NCBI GenBank assembly: GCA_030427505.1
Contig: JAUICH010000033.1
Location: 1-55,791, forward strand
Length of the DNA: 55,791 nt
Reading direction: 5' to 3'
Source of the DNA: Verrucomicrobiia bacterium
GTDB taxonomy: Bacteria > Verrucomicrobiota > Verrucomicrobiia > Verrucomicrobiales > DEV007
In this document: positions 16,557 through 25,893 of the stretch, piece after piece
Numbering within the stretch: the stretch's first letter is position 1
Layout of the letters: every line of letters starts with the position of its first letter
The notes under the pieces: model-generated
Told to the model about the DNA's origin: nothing
The model's input: the letters and a program-made list of their open reading frames with translations, nothing else
Databases searched by the model: none
Position numbers and translations under genes: made by a program

Positions 16557-17258
16557 ATGGAAAGACGCCCAGGATCGTATCTGACACTGAGACTGATAGG
16601 AATCGCGGGAACCATAGTGTGCCTGTTAGGCTGTGCCGCGGACGGCACGTCTCCAACTGGGGAGGTTCCCATGGCTGCCGTTCCCGAACCACCGGAAGCG
16701 GTCGCGCAGGACTCTTCCATTCATGTGGGCGACAGTCTGGAAATTTTTGTTCAGGAGGATCCCAGCTTCAATGGGACCTTTGTCGTCAGAGAGCGGGGCG
16801 ACATCATCATTCCGGCTCTGGGCCGGATCGATGTGAGCGGACTGACCGTCAGCGCGGCCGAAAAACGCATCAAAGGCATTCTTGAGGAGGGTCAACTACG
16901 CGAAGCCACCGTAATCTTGGACCGCGTAAGAAAAGCCAATTCCGCTACTGGTCCGGGACCGATCGCGGGTGGCACCCAGATCCTTGTTTACCTGACGGGA
17001 AAAGTGAATCAGCCCGGACAACATGTGCTCACCCTGCCAGATGGTGAGCCTATTGGCGTCTATGAAGCTATTCTGATCATGGGGGGGATGACCCGTTTCG
17101 CGGACGAACAGAAAGTCCACATCTTGCGGGCGGATGAGAATAACATCCGGCAAAAACTGCCCGTGAATATTCGGCTTATCCAAATGGGAAAAGCGCCCGA
17201 TCCCGTGATCGGGCAAGGAGATATTGTGGTCGTTCCCGAAAAAGTTTTTGGTTTCTGA
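16557..17258 (+). CDS. polysaccharide export lipoprotein (Wza-like)
   Basis: This 233-aa protein starts with a lipoprotein signal ending in LLGC near residue 26. A Poly_export domain begins at IHVGDSLEIFVQEDPSFNG (about residue 55), with VRERGDIIIPALGRIDVSGLT typical of the family. A SLBB-like soluble ligand-binding segment follows (VYLTGKVNQPGQHVL, near residue 143). Wza-type proteins form the outer-membrane or periplasmic channel for capsule or exopolysaccharide and work with a Wzc-type kinase; one is encoded here at 20447. It is short compared with E. coli Wza (about 380 aa), as is common in exopolysaccharide loci, and it lacks a C-terminal amphipathic helix, so the barrel protein at 12756 may supply the outer-membrane pore. 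Confidence 0.88.
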   Translation: MERRPGSYLTLRLIGIAGTIVCLLGCAADGTSPTGEVPMAAVPEPPEAVAQDSSIHVGDSLEIFVQEDPSFNGTFVVRERGDIIIPALGRIDVSGLTVSAAEKRIKGILEEGQLREATVILDRVRKANSATGPGPIAGGTQILVYLTGKVNQPGQHVLTLPDGEPIGVYEAILIMGGMTRFADEQKVHILRADENNIRQKLPVNIRLIQMGKAPDPVIGQGDIVVVPEKVFGF

Positions 17259-17290
17259 GATCTCTGGTTAAGAGACATGCCTTTTGCGAG

Positions 17291-17309
17291 TGAAGGGACC
17301 TTCCCTTCA
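17291..17309 (+). terminator. perfect 8-bp hairpin after the Wza-like gene
   Basis: TGAAGGGA pairs perfectly with TCCCTTCA across a CCT loop, 33 bases past the stop of the export gene and 35 before the next start. No T-run follows, so it may be an mRNA-processing or partial attenuation hairpin rather than a true terminator. Confidence 0.35.
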
Positions 17310-17343
17310 ACCCGCTTGGGTGCGCTAATTTGACGACACTAAG

Positions 17344-18840
17344 ATGCTGTTTGGAGTTTCCAAAACATCCCGGCACTGGTTGGCCATCGCTATCCATTTT
17401 TGTGTCGATATGGCGATCGTGTGGATGTCCTTCCTGTTCGGTATCTATGTCAGGTTCGGCTATCTGGATCTGAACAAGCTGTCGGCCTACCTCTCTGGCA
17501 TTGCGATCGCGTCGTTTGTTCTGCCCAGTTTGCTCTATGTGGGAGGACTCTATTCGGCCCGCGGTCCGGAAGGCGGGGTATTGAGCCACATTCGGGCTTT
17601 GGGCGTGGGGTTGCTGGGAATTCTCCTTGTCGTCCTGGCCATGGGGTCGCTGGACTTTTCCGCGCGGTTGGGGAGGGGGGTCCTGGTTATCGGGCTGAGC
17701 GCCCTGATAGTCGCGGTCACCATTCACCATCTCTTTCTCAGCAAACAGAGAAACCATCGCTGGCAGACAGTCCTTTGCCTGGTGTCCGGCAGAGAGGACG
17801 AAACCGCGGCGGCGCTCTTGGGAGAGTTGTGGGGAAGGCACTGCAAGATCCTTGGCATCGTGACCGGCAGAGCCTATCAACCCCTCTCCAAGGTCCCCGT
17901 GATGGGTACCATTGAGGAGATGGTAGCCTCCGCCAAGGAGATAAAGATTTCCGTGGTGCTGGTCCGGGACAGGCACTTGGCCGATCCGGAGTTTGGGCCC
18001 TTGCTCCGGCAGATGCGGTACGAAGGAGTGGACATTGTTTCACTGGCGGACGCCTGTGAGGAAGCCTATCAGGCGGTGCCGCTGGAATTGGTTACCGAAA
18101 GCTGGCTCTTTCGGGCGTCCACTCAGTCCGGTCTCTTTTACGTGAAGAAATTCAAGCGAATGTTCGACGTTTTGGCGTCCCTGTTCTTCTTGGTGGTGCT
18201 GTCTCCGCTTCTGCTCGTTGGCATGGCGATCGTGAAGCTGAATTCGCCGGGGCCAATCTTTTTCCGGCAGAAGAGGAGCGGAAGGTTGGGAAACCAGTTT
18301 GTGATCTACAAACTCCGGACCATGCACGTGGACTCGGAGCGGGACGGCGCCAAGTGGTGTACCGCCGGAGATTCGCGGATCTTTCCTGGAGGAAATTTTC
18401 TGCGCAAGTTCCGGTTCGATGAGATTCCGCAGTTGATCAATGTCTTGAGAGGGGAAATGTCTTTTGTGGGGCCGCGTCCGGAGCAACCGGAGTTTGTCAC
18501 CAGGCTTACCGAGGAGATTCCGAGATATCCCGAACGCTTGCTGATTCAGCCGGGGCTGACGGGGTGGGCTCAAGTCCGATATCCCTATGGGGCTACGGTG
18601 GACGATGCCCGGCGCAAACTGGAATTCGACTTGTATTACATGAAGCACATGAGCGTGCTTCTGGACTTTTTCATTCTAATCGAGACGGTTAAGATCATCC
18701 TTCTCGGTGGCGTAAAACGTACCGGTCTCCGGGATTACTCCCGGTTCCGGGAAGGATTGACCCTGGGTCAAGACGATGCGCCAGTGACCGGTCCCGGAAT
18801 CAATCAAGACCGGCCGGAGCCGGAGGCCGTCGGGAAATAG
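17344..18840 (+). CDS. polyprenyl glycosylphosphotransferase (initiating sugar-phosphate transferase)
   Basis: This 498-aa protein starts polymer assembly by moving a sugar-1-phosphate onto undecaprenyl phosphate. The first ~140 residues hold four to five membrane helices, followed by a cytoplasmic CoA-binding-like domain (to about residue 270). The catalytic bacterial sugar transferase domain starts at KKFKRMFDVLASLFFLVVLSPLL and contains the signature phrases SPGPIFFRQKRSG, YKLRTM, LRKFRFDEIPQLINVLRGEMSFVGPRPE and PGLTGWAQV. This arrangement matches WcaJ/WbaP-type enzymes. The sugar (often glucose or galactose) cannot be read from sequence. It is the last plus-strand gene of this group, with a hairpin just after it. 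Confidence 0.92.
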   Translation: MLFGVSKTSRHWLAIAIHFCVDMAIVWMSFLFGIYVRFGYLDLNKLSAYLSGIAIASFVLPSLLYVGGLYSARGPEGGVLSHIRALGVGLLGILLVVLAMGSLDFSARLGRGVLVIGLSALIVAVTIHHLFLSKQRNHRWQTVLCLVSGREDETAAALLGELWGRHCKILGIVTGRAYQPLSKVPVMGTIEEMVASAKEIKISVVLVRDRHLADPEFGPLLRQMRYEGVDIVSLADACEEAYQAVPLELVTESWLFRASTQSGLFYVKKFKRMFDVLASLFFLVVLSPLLLVGMAIVKLNSPGPIFFRQKRSGRLGNQFVIYKLRTMHVDSERDGAKWCTAGDSRIFPGGNFLRKFRFDEIPQLINVLRGEMSFVGPRPEQPEFVTRLTEEIPRYPERLLIQPGLTGWAQVRYPYGATVDDARRKLEFDLYYMKHMSVLLDFFILIETVKIILLGGVKRTGLRDYSRFREGLTLGQDDAPVTGPGINQDRPEPEAVGK

Positions 18841-18852
18841 GGAGTTTCAGGC

Positions 18853-18873
18853 GGCGGGTTGAGCCCCGCCTTT
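18853..18873 (+). terminator. GC-rich hairpin plus short T-run
   Basis: GGCGGG pairs perfectly with CCCGCC across a six-base loop and is followed by TTT. It lies 12 bases after the stop of the glycosylphosphotransferase gene and before the convergent galE gene. Confidence 0.5.
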
Positions 18874-18877
18874 GCGA

Positions 18878-18910
18878 ACCGCACGGGAACCACACGGGAA
18901 CCACACGGGA
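18878..18910. repeat. tandem 11-bp repeat, three units
   Basis: The unit ACCACACGGGA occurs three times in a row (first copy ACCGCACGGGA, one change). It lies in the short gap between two convergent genes. Its function is unknown; slippage-prone sequence is the simplest view. Confidence 0.7.
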
Positions 18911-18962
18911 CCCGCGGGAGACGCGCCTGGAAACACACTCTCTCTCAGTGATACGGCTTCTT

Positions 18963-19937
18963 CTAGTAGCCGTCGGGATGCGCCGCATGCCATTCGTAGG
19001 CACTGCGAACGATCGATTCCAGTGAATCGTACTGGGGTTTCCAGCCCAACTCCGCGCGAGCTTTCGAACTGTCAGCAATGAGCGTTCCCGGATCTCCGGG
19101 CCGGCGAGGTCCAAATTCCACCGGGATCGGATGGCCGGTGATTTTTCGCGCCATTTCAATGACTTCCAGAATGCTGAAGCCGCGGCCGTTGCCCAGGTTG
19201 AAAGTCATTTCCGGAACTTCGGAAAGTTTTTCGAGGGCGAGGATGTGGGCGTCCGCGAGATCCGCGATATGAATGAAGTCCCGCACGCAAGTCCCGTCCG
19301 GAGTGTCATAGTCATTTCCAAAAATGGAAAACTTCTCCCGCTTGCCTAAGGCGACTTGGAGAACCAGAGGGATCAGGTGAGTTTCCGGGTCCCGGTCTTC
19401 GCCCCGTTCCTTGGTGGCGCCTGAAGCATTGAAGTAGCGCAAACAGGCGTAGCGCAGTCCGCGGGTCCGGTGCAGCCAGTAGAAGATCCGCTCGATGATG
19501 TACTTGGACTCTCCGTAGGGACTTCCGGGAACAATGCGTTCCGTCTCTGAGATCGGCATGCGCTCCGGTTGATCGAAGAGATTGGCCGTCGATGAAAGAA
19601 TGATCCGGTTAGTGCCGTTCTCCAGCATGACCTCCAGAAGGTTGAGGGCGTTGCGAACGTTGTCTCCCAGGTAGAGAAAGGGATGATCCATGGATTCTCC
19701 CACCATGGTATGGGAAGCGAAGTGCAGCACTCCGTCGGGCCGGAAGTCCTGGAACAGGTCTTGGAGTTTGCCGCGGTCGGAGAGGTCTCCTTCGACGAAC
19801 GTGGCATCGGAAGGGACTGCCTCGCGGTGTCCCATGTACAGGTTGTCGTACACGGCCACCGTGTGGCCCTGGGCCAGCAGGCGTTCCGTGGCCACGCTTC
19901 CGATATATCCGGCGCCGCCGGTCACAATGACTTTCAT
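18963..19937 (-). CDS. galE: UDP-glucose 4-epimerase
   Basis: This 324-aa extended short-chain dehydrogenase interconverts UDP-glucose and UDP-galactose (or the N-acetyl forms). It shows the NAD motif TGGAGYIG at residues 6-13, the catalytic Tyr141 and Lys145 in YGESK, the RYFNASGA segment near residue 165, and the [17 protein letters not shown] stretch near residue 210. The length is normal. It is on the same strand as the Wzc-type gene upstream but separated by about 510 bases containing a TIR element. The ATG at 19937 gives a complete Rossmann fold. Confidence 0.92.
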   Translation of the reverse strand: MKVIVTGGAGYIGSVATERLLAQGHTVAVYDNLYMGHREAVPSDATFVEGDLSDRGKLQDLFQDFRPDGVLHFASHTMVGESMDHPFLYLGDNVRNALNLLEVMLENGTNRIILSSTANLFDQPERMPISETERIVPGSPYGESKYIIERIFYWLHRTRGLRYACLRYFNASGATKERGEDRDPETHLIPLVLQVALGKREKFSIFGNDYDTPDGTCVRDFIHIADLADAHILALEKLSEVPEMTFNLGNGRGFSILEVIEMARKITGHPIPVEFGPRRPGDPGTLIADSSKARAELGWKPQYDSLESIVRSAYEWHAAHPDGY

Positions 19938-20132
19938 TTTATAGGGGCGAAGTAAGGTATGGGGTTAGCTGAAACGAGGGGGGTATCGGTATTCTTTGAA
20001 GAGAAACCCGTGGGCTCGGAATCGTGCCCGTATGGCCTTGTGTCCGGCAGGCATTCGAAAATTTTCGGCACAACCATGGAGGAGGGGACAGGCGGCCGCC
20101 AACCGTTTGACTCATTTGGCGCTGTTCCTCCC

Positions 20133-20351
20133 CTAGGCAGCGTGGACAAATTGGAGAACGGACCAGAAATGAGGAAAAGGAAAGAGAACCCAGCGCCGCG
20201 AAGCGGCGAATATCTGGAGACGCAGCCCATTTTTCGCCTGGCTTTGTTCCCGCTCGCTCTATTGGGGATAGGCCCAATGCCGTTCGCGGCGCCTTGCCAG
20301 ACAAAAAATGCTCTCGCGCCGGGCCGCCCGCGATTTGTCCACACTGCCTAG
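20133..20351. repeat. TIR element family A, copy 3 (219 bp)
   Basis: The ends are a 19-base inverted repeat with one mismatch: CTAGGCAGCGTGGACAAAT at the left, and the complement of CTAGGCAGTGTGGACAAAT at the right. CTAG forms both extreme ends and could be a target duplication. The complement of the core matches the two copies at the window start, including CTGGCAAGGCGCCG.GAACGGCAT and AGCCAGGCGAAAAA. It is non-coding and is inserted between galE and the Wzc-type gene. The rest of gap 19938-20446 shows only small dyads (ATCCAA/TTGGAT at 20401-20417; GGCGTT/AACGCC at 20438-20454). Confidence 0.85.
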
Positions 20352-20437
20352 TAGTCACGGAGCTGGTGGCGGAGGGAATTTTGGGTTCCAGCTGTGAAGC
20401 ATCCAATCCGTTTGGATCTCGGGGGGGACGATTTGGG

Positions 20438-20454
20438 GGCGTTGCGTTAACGCC
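20438..20454 (-). terminator. hairpin overlapping the stop codon of the Wzc-type gene
   Basis: GGCGTT pairs perfectly with AACGCC across a five-base loop, and the stop codon (20447-20449) lies inside it. A second perfect dyad, ATCCAA/TTGGAT, follows at 20401-20417. There is no U-run, so termination strength is uncertain. Confidence 0.35.
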
Positions 20455-22720
20455 AAGCCTCTGACGCCTTGCCTGCCCGGGCCGGAGCATTGTCGGGCTC
20501 GAACTGATCGTAGTAAGGGGCTGAGTAGTAGTAGTAATTGTAGTAGTTACTAGCCTTCGACAGGTCAACCGCGTTCAGGACAAAGCCGAAGATATAGGCC
20601 CCTGACTTCTTCAAGAGATTCACCGCATCGAGAACATCTTTGCGGGAAGTTTTTTCCGCGCGGACCACGATGACGGTGCCATCCACGACCCGCTGTAGGG
20701 AACTGGTTTCGCTTAGTCCCAGGACCGGGGGAGTGTCCAAGATGATCCGGTCGTAATGCTCGCGAAAATGAGCGATCAGTTTGGCGAAGCGATCTTGACA
20801 CAAGATTTCCGTGGTGCCCGCCACGACAGGCCCCCTGGGAATGGCGTCGAAGAGCTCCAGGCCGGTCCGCTGGATGCTTTCCGGAACACCCAGGTTACCG
20901 GGAAGCAGGCCAGTCATTCCATTGGTGTTGTCCAAGCCCAGCAATAGATGCACCCGCCCGCGGCGAAGGTCACAATCGATGAGTAGAGTACGCTCTCCCA
21001 TGGAGTGGAAGGCCCAGGCCAAGTTGGCGGCCTGGGTGGTTTTTCCTTCCTGAGGACGCGAACTCGTAATCAAGATCACTTGCGAGCGCTGATGCTGATT
21101 CGGGTTCAGGCAGATGTTACTCCGGATGACGCGGAAGCATTCCAGCAGGTAGTTCGGCACCGTGGCGCCCTGAGCCGGCGAGCGGTGGACCTCTTCGATA
21201 TAGTCTTTAGAGGCCAAGGGCACGATTCCCAAGCCGAGGAGACCCGTCGTATCCTCAAGCTGATGCACCGTATTGGCTGAAGTACTCAGGAGATTGAGGA
21301 CGGTGGGAACACCGACGGCGCCGGCAACGGCCAGCAGCAGAGAGATCATCGCAATCTTGGACTTGCTGGGAGAGACTGGGATCTTGTCCCGCACGCTGAT
21401 GTGCCCCTGAAAGGCCAGCTCCACCCAGTCGAAGTCTTTGTTGAAGGTGATCGATGCGAGGCTCTTGGCCAAGGTTTCCCGGGCGCTGTCCCACATGGAC
21501 TGGGCGTTTTCGATATTGGAAAACGCGAGGGAACTCTTGCCGAGCTTCTCCGTCACGTTCTGGTATTCCGGAATACGGGATTCCAAAACGGACAGCTTCT
21601 CTTCCAGGCGGGAGTATTCCAGGTTGAACTTTTCTCTCATGACGCGGACTTCGGTCATCAGAGAGCGTTGAACTTCCTCATACTGCGCTCTCAGGTTGCG
21701 CATGATCTCGTGATCGGGCAGATAGGTCTTGGCGGCTTCGGTCAGTTGATCCTCTAGGAGGCGCTTCTGCTTTTCCAGGTCGCGCCAGGAATCCAGCCCT
21801 TCCACCTTGGAGGGTTCCACGACAATTCTGGATTTCGCGGGGCTGGGGCGGATGGTGCTGGTGCCCGGCAGATTGGTCTGGATGACGTCACCCACCTGGA
21901 CGTCGGACTCTTTTTCAAACCCGCTTAGCAAAGAGAGCAGGGTCAGGGTTTGTTCGGGGGACAGATCTCCAGAGTCCGTCTTGGCGCCAGGAGGCGCCAC
22001 GTCTTCAAACTTCGCCATGATTTGGCGAATGCCGTCCATCCGGGCCAGCTTTTCTTTGGTGGTAACGAGATCTTTCGGAATTTCCAGTAGGCTCTGCTGT
22101 TCGATGGAGATTTCCGTCAGGCGCTGATCCCGTTCCATGGCTGTCATCTCTTCCATGGTGTCGGCCACTTTTTGTTCCAGGTCTCTGACCTGAATGGCGT
22201 ACCTTTCCAGGGCCCGGTCGCGAAACTCCAGCCAGCTTTTCTGCTGGTGATCCTGGTACTCTTCCACCATCGCCTGGGCGAATGATGTTACCACTTCCGG
22301 GTCGAAGGCATAGACCGTTACCTCGACGTGGCTGGCGTCAAAAAGGCTCACGGTTACGTTGGGAACGTGGGTGAGCACTTCTTCGAACGTGGCGCGTTCC
22401 CCGACCAGGCCGAGGCGCTTGGCGGCGCCCAACTGGATCAGGCGGGACGGGAACCCCCGGAGGAAGGTTCTTGAGTTGATGGAGATGCCGCCCATCTCGT
22501 CGGGCATACCCGTGCCCTTCATGGCCGTGTAGTAGGTCCTCATGGCGACCAGGGACTTGGCCTGATAGGTGGGGACAGAGTAGAGATACACGACGAGCCC
22601 GGCACAGATGCCCACGGCGCCCATCAGCATCATCAGCCGGATGTGGCGGGCGTAGGTCAGGACTTGCCCGAGAATCTTGATCGGGTCGAACTTCTGCTTG
22701 CCTTCAGGGTTGTGTTCCAT
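20447..22720 (-). CDS. polysaccharide co-polymerase / tyrosine autokinase (Wzc-like)
   Basis: This 757-aa protein is a fusion of a chain-length determinant and a BY-kinase. Membrane helices lie at about residues 28-48 and 455-478 and flank a large periplasmic coiled-coil domain. The cytoplasmic kinase has Walker A SSRPQEGKTT (553-562), Walker A' LLIDCDLRRG (579-588) and a Walker B-type ILDTPP. The C-terminal tail carries a tyrosine cluster (NYYNYYYYSAPYYDQF), the usual autophosphorylation site. It should regulate polymer length and export with the Wza-like protein. The small PLDc_N gene lies 62 bases upstream on the same strand. The protein is full length with no defects. Confidence 0.93.
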   Translation of the reverse strand: MEHNPEGKQKFDPIKILGQVLTYARHIRLMMLMGAVGICAGLVVYLYSVPTYQAKSLVAMRTYYTAMKGTGMPDEMGGISINSRTFLRGFPSRLIQLGAAKRLGLVGERATFEEVLTHVPNVTVSLFDASHVEVTVYAFDPEVVTSFAQAMVEEYQDHQQKSWLEFRDRALERYAIQVRDLEQKVADTMEEMTAMERDQRLTEISIEQQSLLEIPKDLVTTKEKLARMDGIRQIMAKFEDVAPPGAKTDSGDLSPEQTLTLLSLLSGFEKESDVQVGDVIQTNLPGTSTIRPSPAKSRIVVEPSKVEGLDSWRDLEKQKRLLEDQLTEAAKTYLPDHEIMRNLRAQYEEVQRSLMTEVRVMREKFNLEYSRLEEKLSVLESRIPEYQNVTEKLGKSSLAFSNIENAQSMWDSARETLAKSLASITFNKDFDWVELAFQGHISVRDKIPVSPSKSKIAMISLLLAVAGAVGVPTVLNLLSTSANTVHQLEDTTGLLGLGIVPLASKDYIEEVHRSPAQGATVPNYLLECFRVIRSNICLNPNQHQRSQVILITSSRPQEGKTTQAANLAWAFHSMGERTLLIDCDLRRGRVHLLLGLDNTNGMTGLLPGNLGVPESIQRTGLELFDAIPRGPVVAGTTEILCQDRFAKLIAHFREHYDRIILDTPPVLGLSETSSLQRVVDGTVIVVRAEKTSRKDVLDAVNLLKKSGAYIFGFVLNAVDLSKASNYYNYYYYSAPYYDQFEPDNAPARAGKASEAWR

Positions 22721-22782
22721 GGTGAATTTTTGGAATGGCAGCCTGAAAGTTGACGGATGGCGCGCCGGGCATGATGGGCACG

Positions 22783-23088
22783 CTACTTCCTGGGAGCATT
22801 CTCCCGGACTTTAGAGACCGATCCGGAACGGGAAATCATGAGCGGCTTCAGGGCACTCCAGTCCGCGCAAATAAGACAACGGATCGCGTAGATGGCAAGT
22901 CCCATGATGGGAACGCCGAGAATAAACAAAAACCACATCCACTTCGCCCAGACGGAGATGTCCAGGGAACGCAGGCTCGAGAAGGCCGTGATGAGCAAGA
23001 CGACCCAAATTATCCCAAGAGCCGCGTAGACCATTGGGTGTATGTTCAGAACGTCAAATTTTAGGAAACGAATAATAATCCCTGTCAT
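22783..23088 (-). CDS. small PLDc_N-type membrane protein
   Basis: This 101-aa protein has two predicted membrane helices (about residues 20-40 and 48-70) and the pattern SVWAKWMWFLFILGVPIMGLAIYAI, typical of the phospholipase D N-terminal (PLDc_N) domain found alone in small membrane proteins. No enzyme domain follows. The tail is basic. Its role is unknown. It precedes the Wzc-type gene by 62 bases, so it may be co-transcribed and might assist the export complex. Divergent promoters for it and for the GT4 gene would lie in 23089-23267. Confidence 0.75.
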   Translation of the reverse strand: MTGIIIRFLKFDVLNIHPMVYAALGIIWVVLLITAFSSLRSLDISVWAKWMWFLFILGVPIMGLAIYAIRCLICADWSALKPLMISRSGSVSKVRENAPRK

Positions 23089-23267
23089 GGGGCCTCAGAA
23101 GGACGCGCACGGTGTCTCGAATCATCACTGCGGGCTCATACACTGTCAAGCCGCATTCTGGTTGGTCCCCGCGTGACAAAAAGTACCCAGAAAGCCGGAA
23201 AGTGTCGCCGGAAACTCTTTGCACTGTCCGATTGAGACTGTGGAAAGTTCGTCGTAAAGAGGGGCGG

Positions 23268-24425
23268 ATGAATGGTGGCGCCGCGACCTCCCCGGACTCT
23301 CCGGATAGAAAGATTCGGATCTTGCACGTCGTGACGTCGCTCGAACCGGGAGGACTGGAAAACGGGGTCGTGAATCTCTCCAATGGTCTCGACCCAGCCC
23401 GGTTTGAGACGTCCATTGCCTGTATCGAAAGGGTGGGAGATTTCGCCAACCGCTTGAACTCCGGGGTGGAGGTCCACTGTTTGGGGAAAAAGGCAGGTTT
23501 TTCCTGGGCCGCGGTGGTTGAGCTGGGAAAGCTGCTGCGGAAGATACGGCCGGATGTCTTGCATACTCACGACCTGGGGCCTCTGATCTACGGAGTCCTG
23601 GCAAAGTATCGCGCGGGCGCCGCGAGTGCGGTGCTTCATGGCGAGCATGCCGAACTCCGGCCTGAGGAAAAGACTCTGAAGCGCCGTTGGCTCAGGCGGT
23701 TTCTTTACCTGGCGTGTGCCCGGGTTCACACGGTTTCCGAAAGCTTGAAGAAAAGTCTGGCCCAGGAGGGATTCTCCGGATCCCAAATACAGGCCGTGCT
23801 GAATGGGGTAAACTGCGAACACTTCTCCCCCGGGCGTTCCGTGCGAGACGCGCGCGAGGAACTGAAGATTCCCGAAGCCGCGGTGGTGATGGGAATTGTC
23901 GGGAGATTTGGAGCTTTTAAGCGCCACGAGTTCCTCATTTCGGCCTTTGAGCTGTTAGCGGCGAAACGTCCCGAAGCGTTCCTCCTGATCGTGGGAGATA
24001 ACGGGCCCGAAAAAGAGAACGCGCTGCGGCGCTGCCGGGACAGCGATTTCAGGAACCGGATCGTATGGGCCGGTTTCCAATTGGACACGGCGCCCTACTA
24101 TCGGGCGATGGACTTGCTGGCGATCCCGTCGGTGAATGAGGGACTTTCCAACGCGATGCTCGAAGCCATGGCCTGTGGCGTGCCCTGTCTGACACATCCC
24201 GCCTGTGGTTCGAGCGAGGTGATTGAGAACGGCAAAAACGGGTTCATTCGAGAGATGACCACCCCCGCCGCGCTGGCCGCTGAGATGGGGACCCTGCTGG
24301 AGCGTCAAGAGGTCTTGCTTGAGGCCGGACACCGCGCGCGAAAGACGGCGGAGGAGTCCTTTTCTCTCGAAGCCATGTTGAAAAACTATGGCGACCTCTA
24401 CGCCGGGATCGTGCCCCGGCGATGA
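23268..24425 (+). CDS. glycosyltransferase family 4
   Basis: This 385-aa GT-B enzyme has an N-terminal acceptor domain starting IRILHVVTSLEPGGLENGVVNL and a C-terminal donor domain with GIVGRFGAFKRHEFLI (near residue 210) and the family motif SVNEGLSNAMLEAMACGVPCL, which contains the EX7E-type nucleotide-sugar site. It should add one sugar to the lipid-linked repeat unit from a nucleotide donor in the cytoplasm. I chose the ATG at 23268, preceded by a purine-rich GAGGGGCGG; the longer upstream reading adds 52 residues with no similarity to the fold. Confidence 0.9.
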   Translation: MNGGAATSPDSPDRKIRILHVVTSLEPGGLENGVVNLSNGLDPARFETSIACIERVGDFANRLNSGVEVHCLGKKAGFSWAAVVELGKLLRKIRPDVLHTHDLGPLIYGVLAKYRAGAASAVLHGEHAELRPEEKTLKRRWLRRFLYLACARVHTVSESLKKSLAQEGFSGSQIQAVLNGVNCEHFSPGRSVRDAREELKIPEAAVVMGIVGRFGAFKRHEFLISAFELLAAKRPEAFLLIVGDNGPEKENALRRCRDSDFRNRIVWAGFQLDTAPYYRAMDLLAIPSVNEGLSNAMLEAMACGVPCLTHPACGSSEVIENGKNGFIREMTTPAALAAEMGTLLERQEVLLEAGHRARKTAEESFSLEAMLKNYGDLYAGIVPRR

Positions 24426-24465
24426 GCGGGTGGAGAGAGGGAGGGGGGAGAGAGTGAGGCTGCCG

Positions 24466-25893
24466 TCAGAGGTTATCCAGGATGTAGTCCCAGGTCCAAA
24501 ACGTCAGCCAGGTCAAGCCGGCGCAAATAGCGGCGTCAACAATTCCGAACCGGTTCCAGAGTGGCTTCAGCCGTTGCAGGAGAGTGGGCTTCTGGGTGGT
24601 GAAGGCCGGAGAGCTATCCGGCTCCATTTTCGCGTAGAGGGGGACGGGGGCAGTCTCCAGCGCGGTCTCCGGTTCGGGTTCCGTGGGGGTGGACTCCGCC
24701 TCTCTCTTTTCTTTCAGTTCCTGGCCTTTGCGAAGACGGTGCAGCGCGGCCGTCGCGGCGATGATGAGGAAATACTCGGTGTGGTACTCCCGGTTGATCA
24801 TCCAATTGGAAATGATGTTGCCTGCTATGAGAATCCATAGGATTCGCCGGCAGCGGTCCTCGGTTTCGTTGGTGGGCTTGTAGACAATCAGGGTGTGGAT
24901 GCAAACCCAGAGTCCTCCCAGGAAGAGGAACAGTCCATATTTGCCCAAGTCGGCCCCAATCTTTACGTAGCTGGAGTGGGTGGATTTCGGGATGTCATAG
25001 AAGACGTGCTTCCCGTCGCTCCAGGTGATGTAGGCCTGAAACTGGCCCCAACCTTCGCCCGTGGGGGTGAGCTTGGTGACCGTGCGGGCCATTTCCCAGG
25101 CGAGCAGGCGTCCCTGCACCCCTTCGTCCGCTCTGAGGTCGCTCATCTGAGACATTCGCGGCAGGAAGCTGAGGGCTGAAACCCCCAGCGTGAGCGCCGT
25201 GGCAATGGAAATGGCTTGAACGAACTTCGGCCGTCCAATCACGAAGAGCATGGACACCAGCATGCCTCCCACCAGGTACGAGCCCTTGGACTCGGTTTCC
25301 CAAAGGCAGTAGAAGACGATGGCGCTGAGCGCCGGAAAGATCACAAACCTTCCGAAAAAGGACCCTCGCCAGAAAAACAGCAGGTAGCTGACCGGAATGG
25401 CCACGACCACGGTGTGGCCCAGGGCGTTGGGATTGTCGTGGAGCCAGGTTCCCAGGCACAGACGATCGGCCATGACGGCGGTGGCGTCCTTCGCTCCGGT
25501 CGGATCGATGCCATAAAGGCTCAGGACGCCCAGGAGCGCCAGAGTGACCATGGCTCCGTTCCACCATTTGAAGTAGCTGAGGAGTCTCGGCAGGGTGTTC
25601 ACGGACTGGACCGTGAGGGCATAGAAGGCCACGAAGGGGAGGAACCCCATGAAAGTTCCGTAGAAGTCGGGAGCGGTAAACGCCACATAGGCGAAATAGG
25701 CCAGGATTATCCAGTCGTGGGGCGTTTTGACAAAGCCGGGAAAGGAGATCTGGCGCGAACGCATGGCCACCAAGGCGATGACCCACGCCCCGATGATCGG
25801 TTTGACCAGATTCGCGCCGGCCAAACCCGGTATCCAGTCCTGAGGCCGGAGGTAGTAGAACAGCAGGAAAAAGACGGCGAAAAAGAATTCCAT
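24466..25893 (-). CDS. O-antigen polymerase/ligase-family membrane protein (Wzy-like)
   Basis: This 475-aa protein has about ten or more hydrophobic helices, beginning MEFFFAVFFLLFYYLRPQDW, and a large periplasmic loop near residues 280-360 (TKLTPTGEGWGQFQAYI.., YDIPKSTHSSYVKIGADLG). The loop signature with H-S-x-Y-x-x-x-x-x-x-x-G is typical of the Wzy_C/WaaL family. Such proteins polymerise lipid-linked repeats or ligate chains in the periplasm. The C-terminal ~60 residues are a charged tail with a last helix. An earlier ATG at 25951-25953 is a possible alternative start. It is convergent with the GT4 gene and divergent from the MBOAT gene. Confidence 0.83.
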   Translation of the reverse strand: MEFFFAVFFLLFYYLRPQDWIPGLAGANLVKPIIGAWVIALVAMRSRQISFPGFVKTPHDWIILAYFAYVAFTAPDFYGTFMGFLPFVAFYALTVQSVNTLPRLLSYFKWWNGAMVTLALLGVLSLYGIDPTGAKDATAVMADRLCLGTWLHDNPNALGHTVVVAIPVSYLLFFWRGSFFGRFVIFPALSAIVFYCLWETESKGSYLVGGMLVSMLFVIGRPKFVQAISIATALTLGVSALSFLPRMSQMSDLRADEGVQGRLLAWEMARTVTKLTPTGEGWGQFQAYITWSDGKHVFYDIPKSTHSSYVKIGADLGKYGLFLFLGGLWVCIHTLIVYKPTNETEDRCRRILWILIAGNIISNWMINREYHTEYFLIIAATAALHRLRKGQELKEKREAESTPTEPEPETALETAPVPLYAKMEPDSSPAFTTQKPTLLQRLKPLWNRFGIVDAAICAGLTWLTFWTWDYILDNL

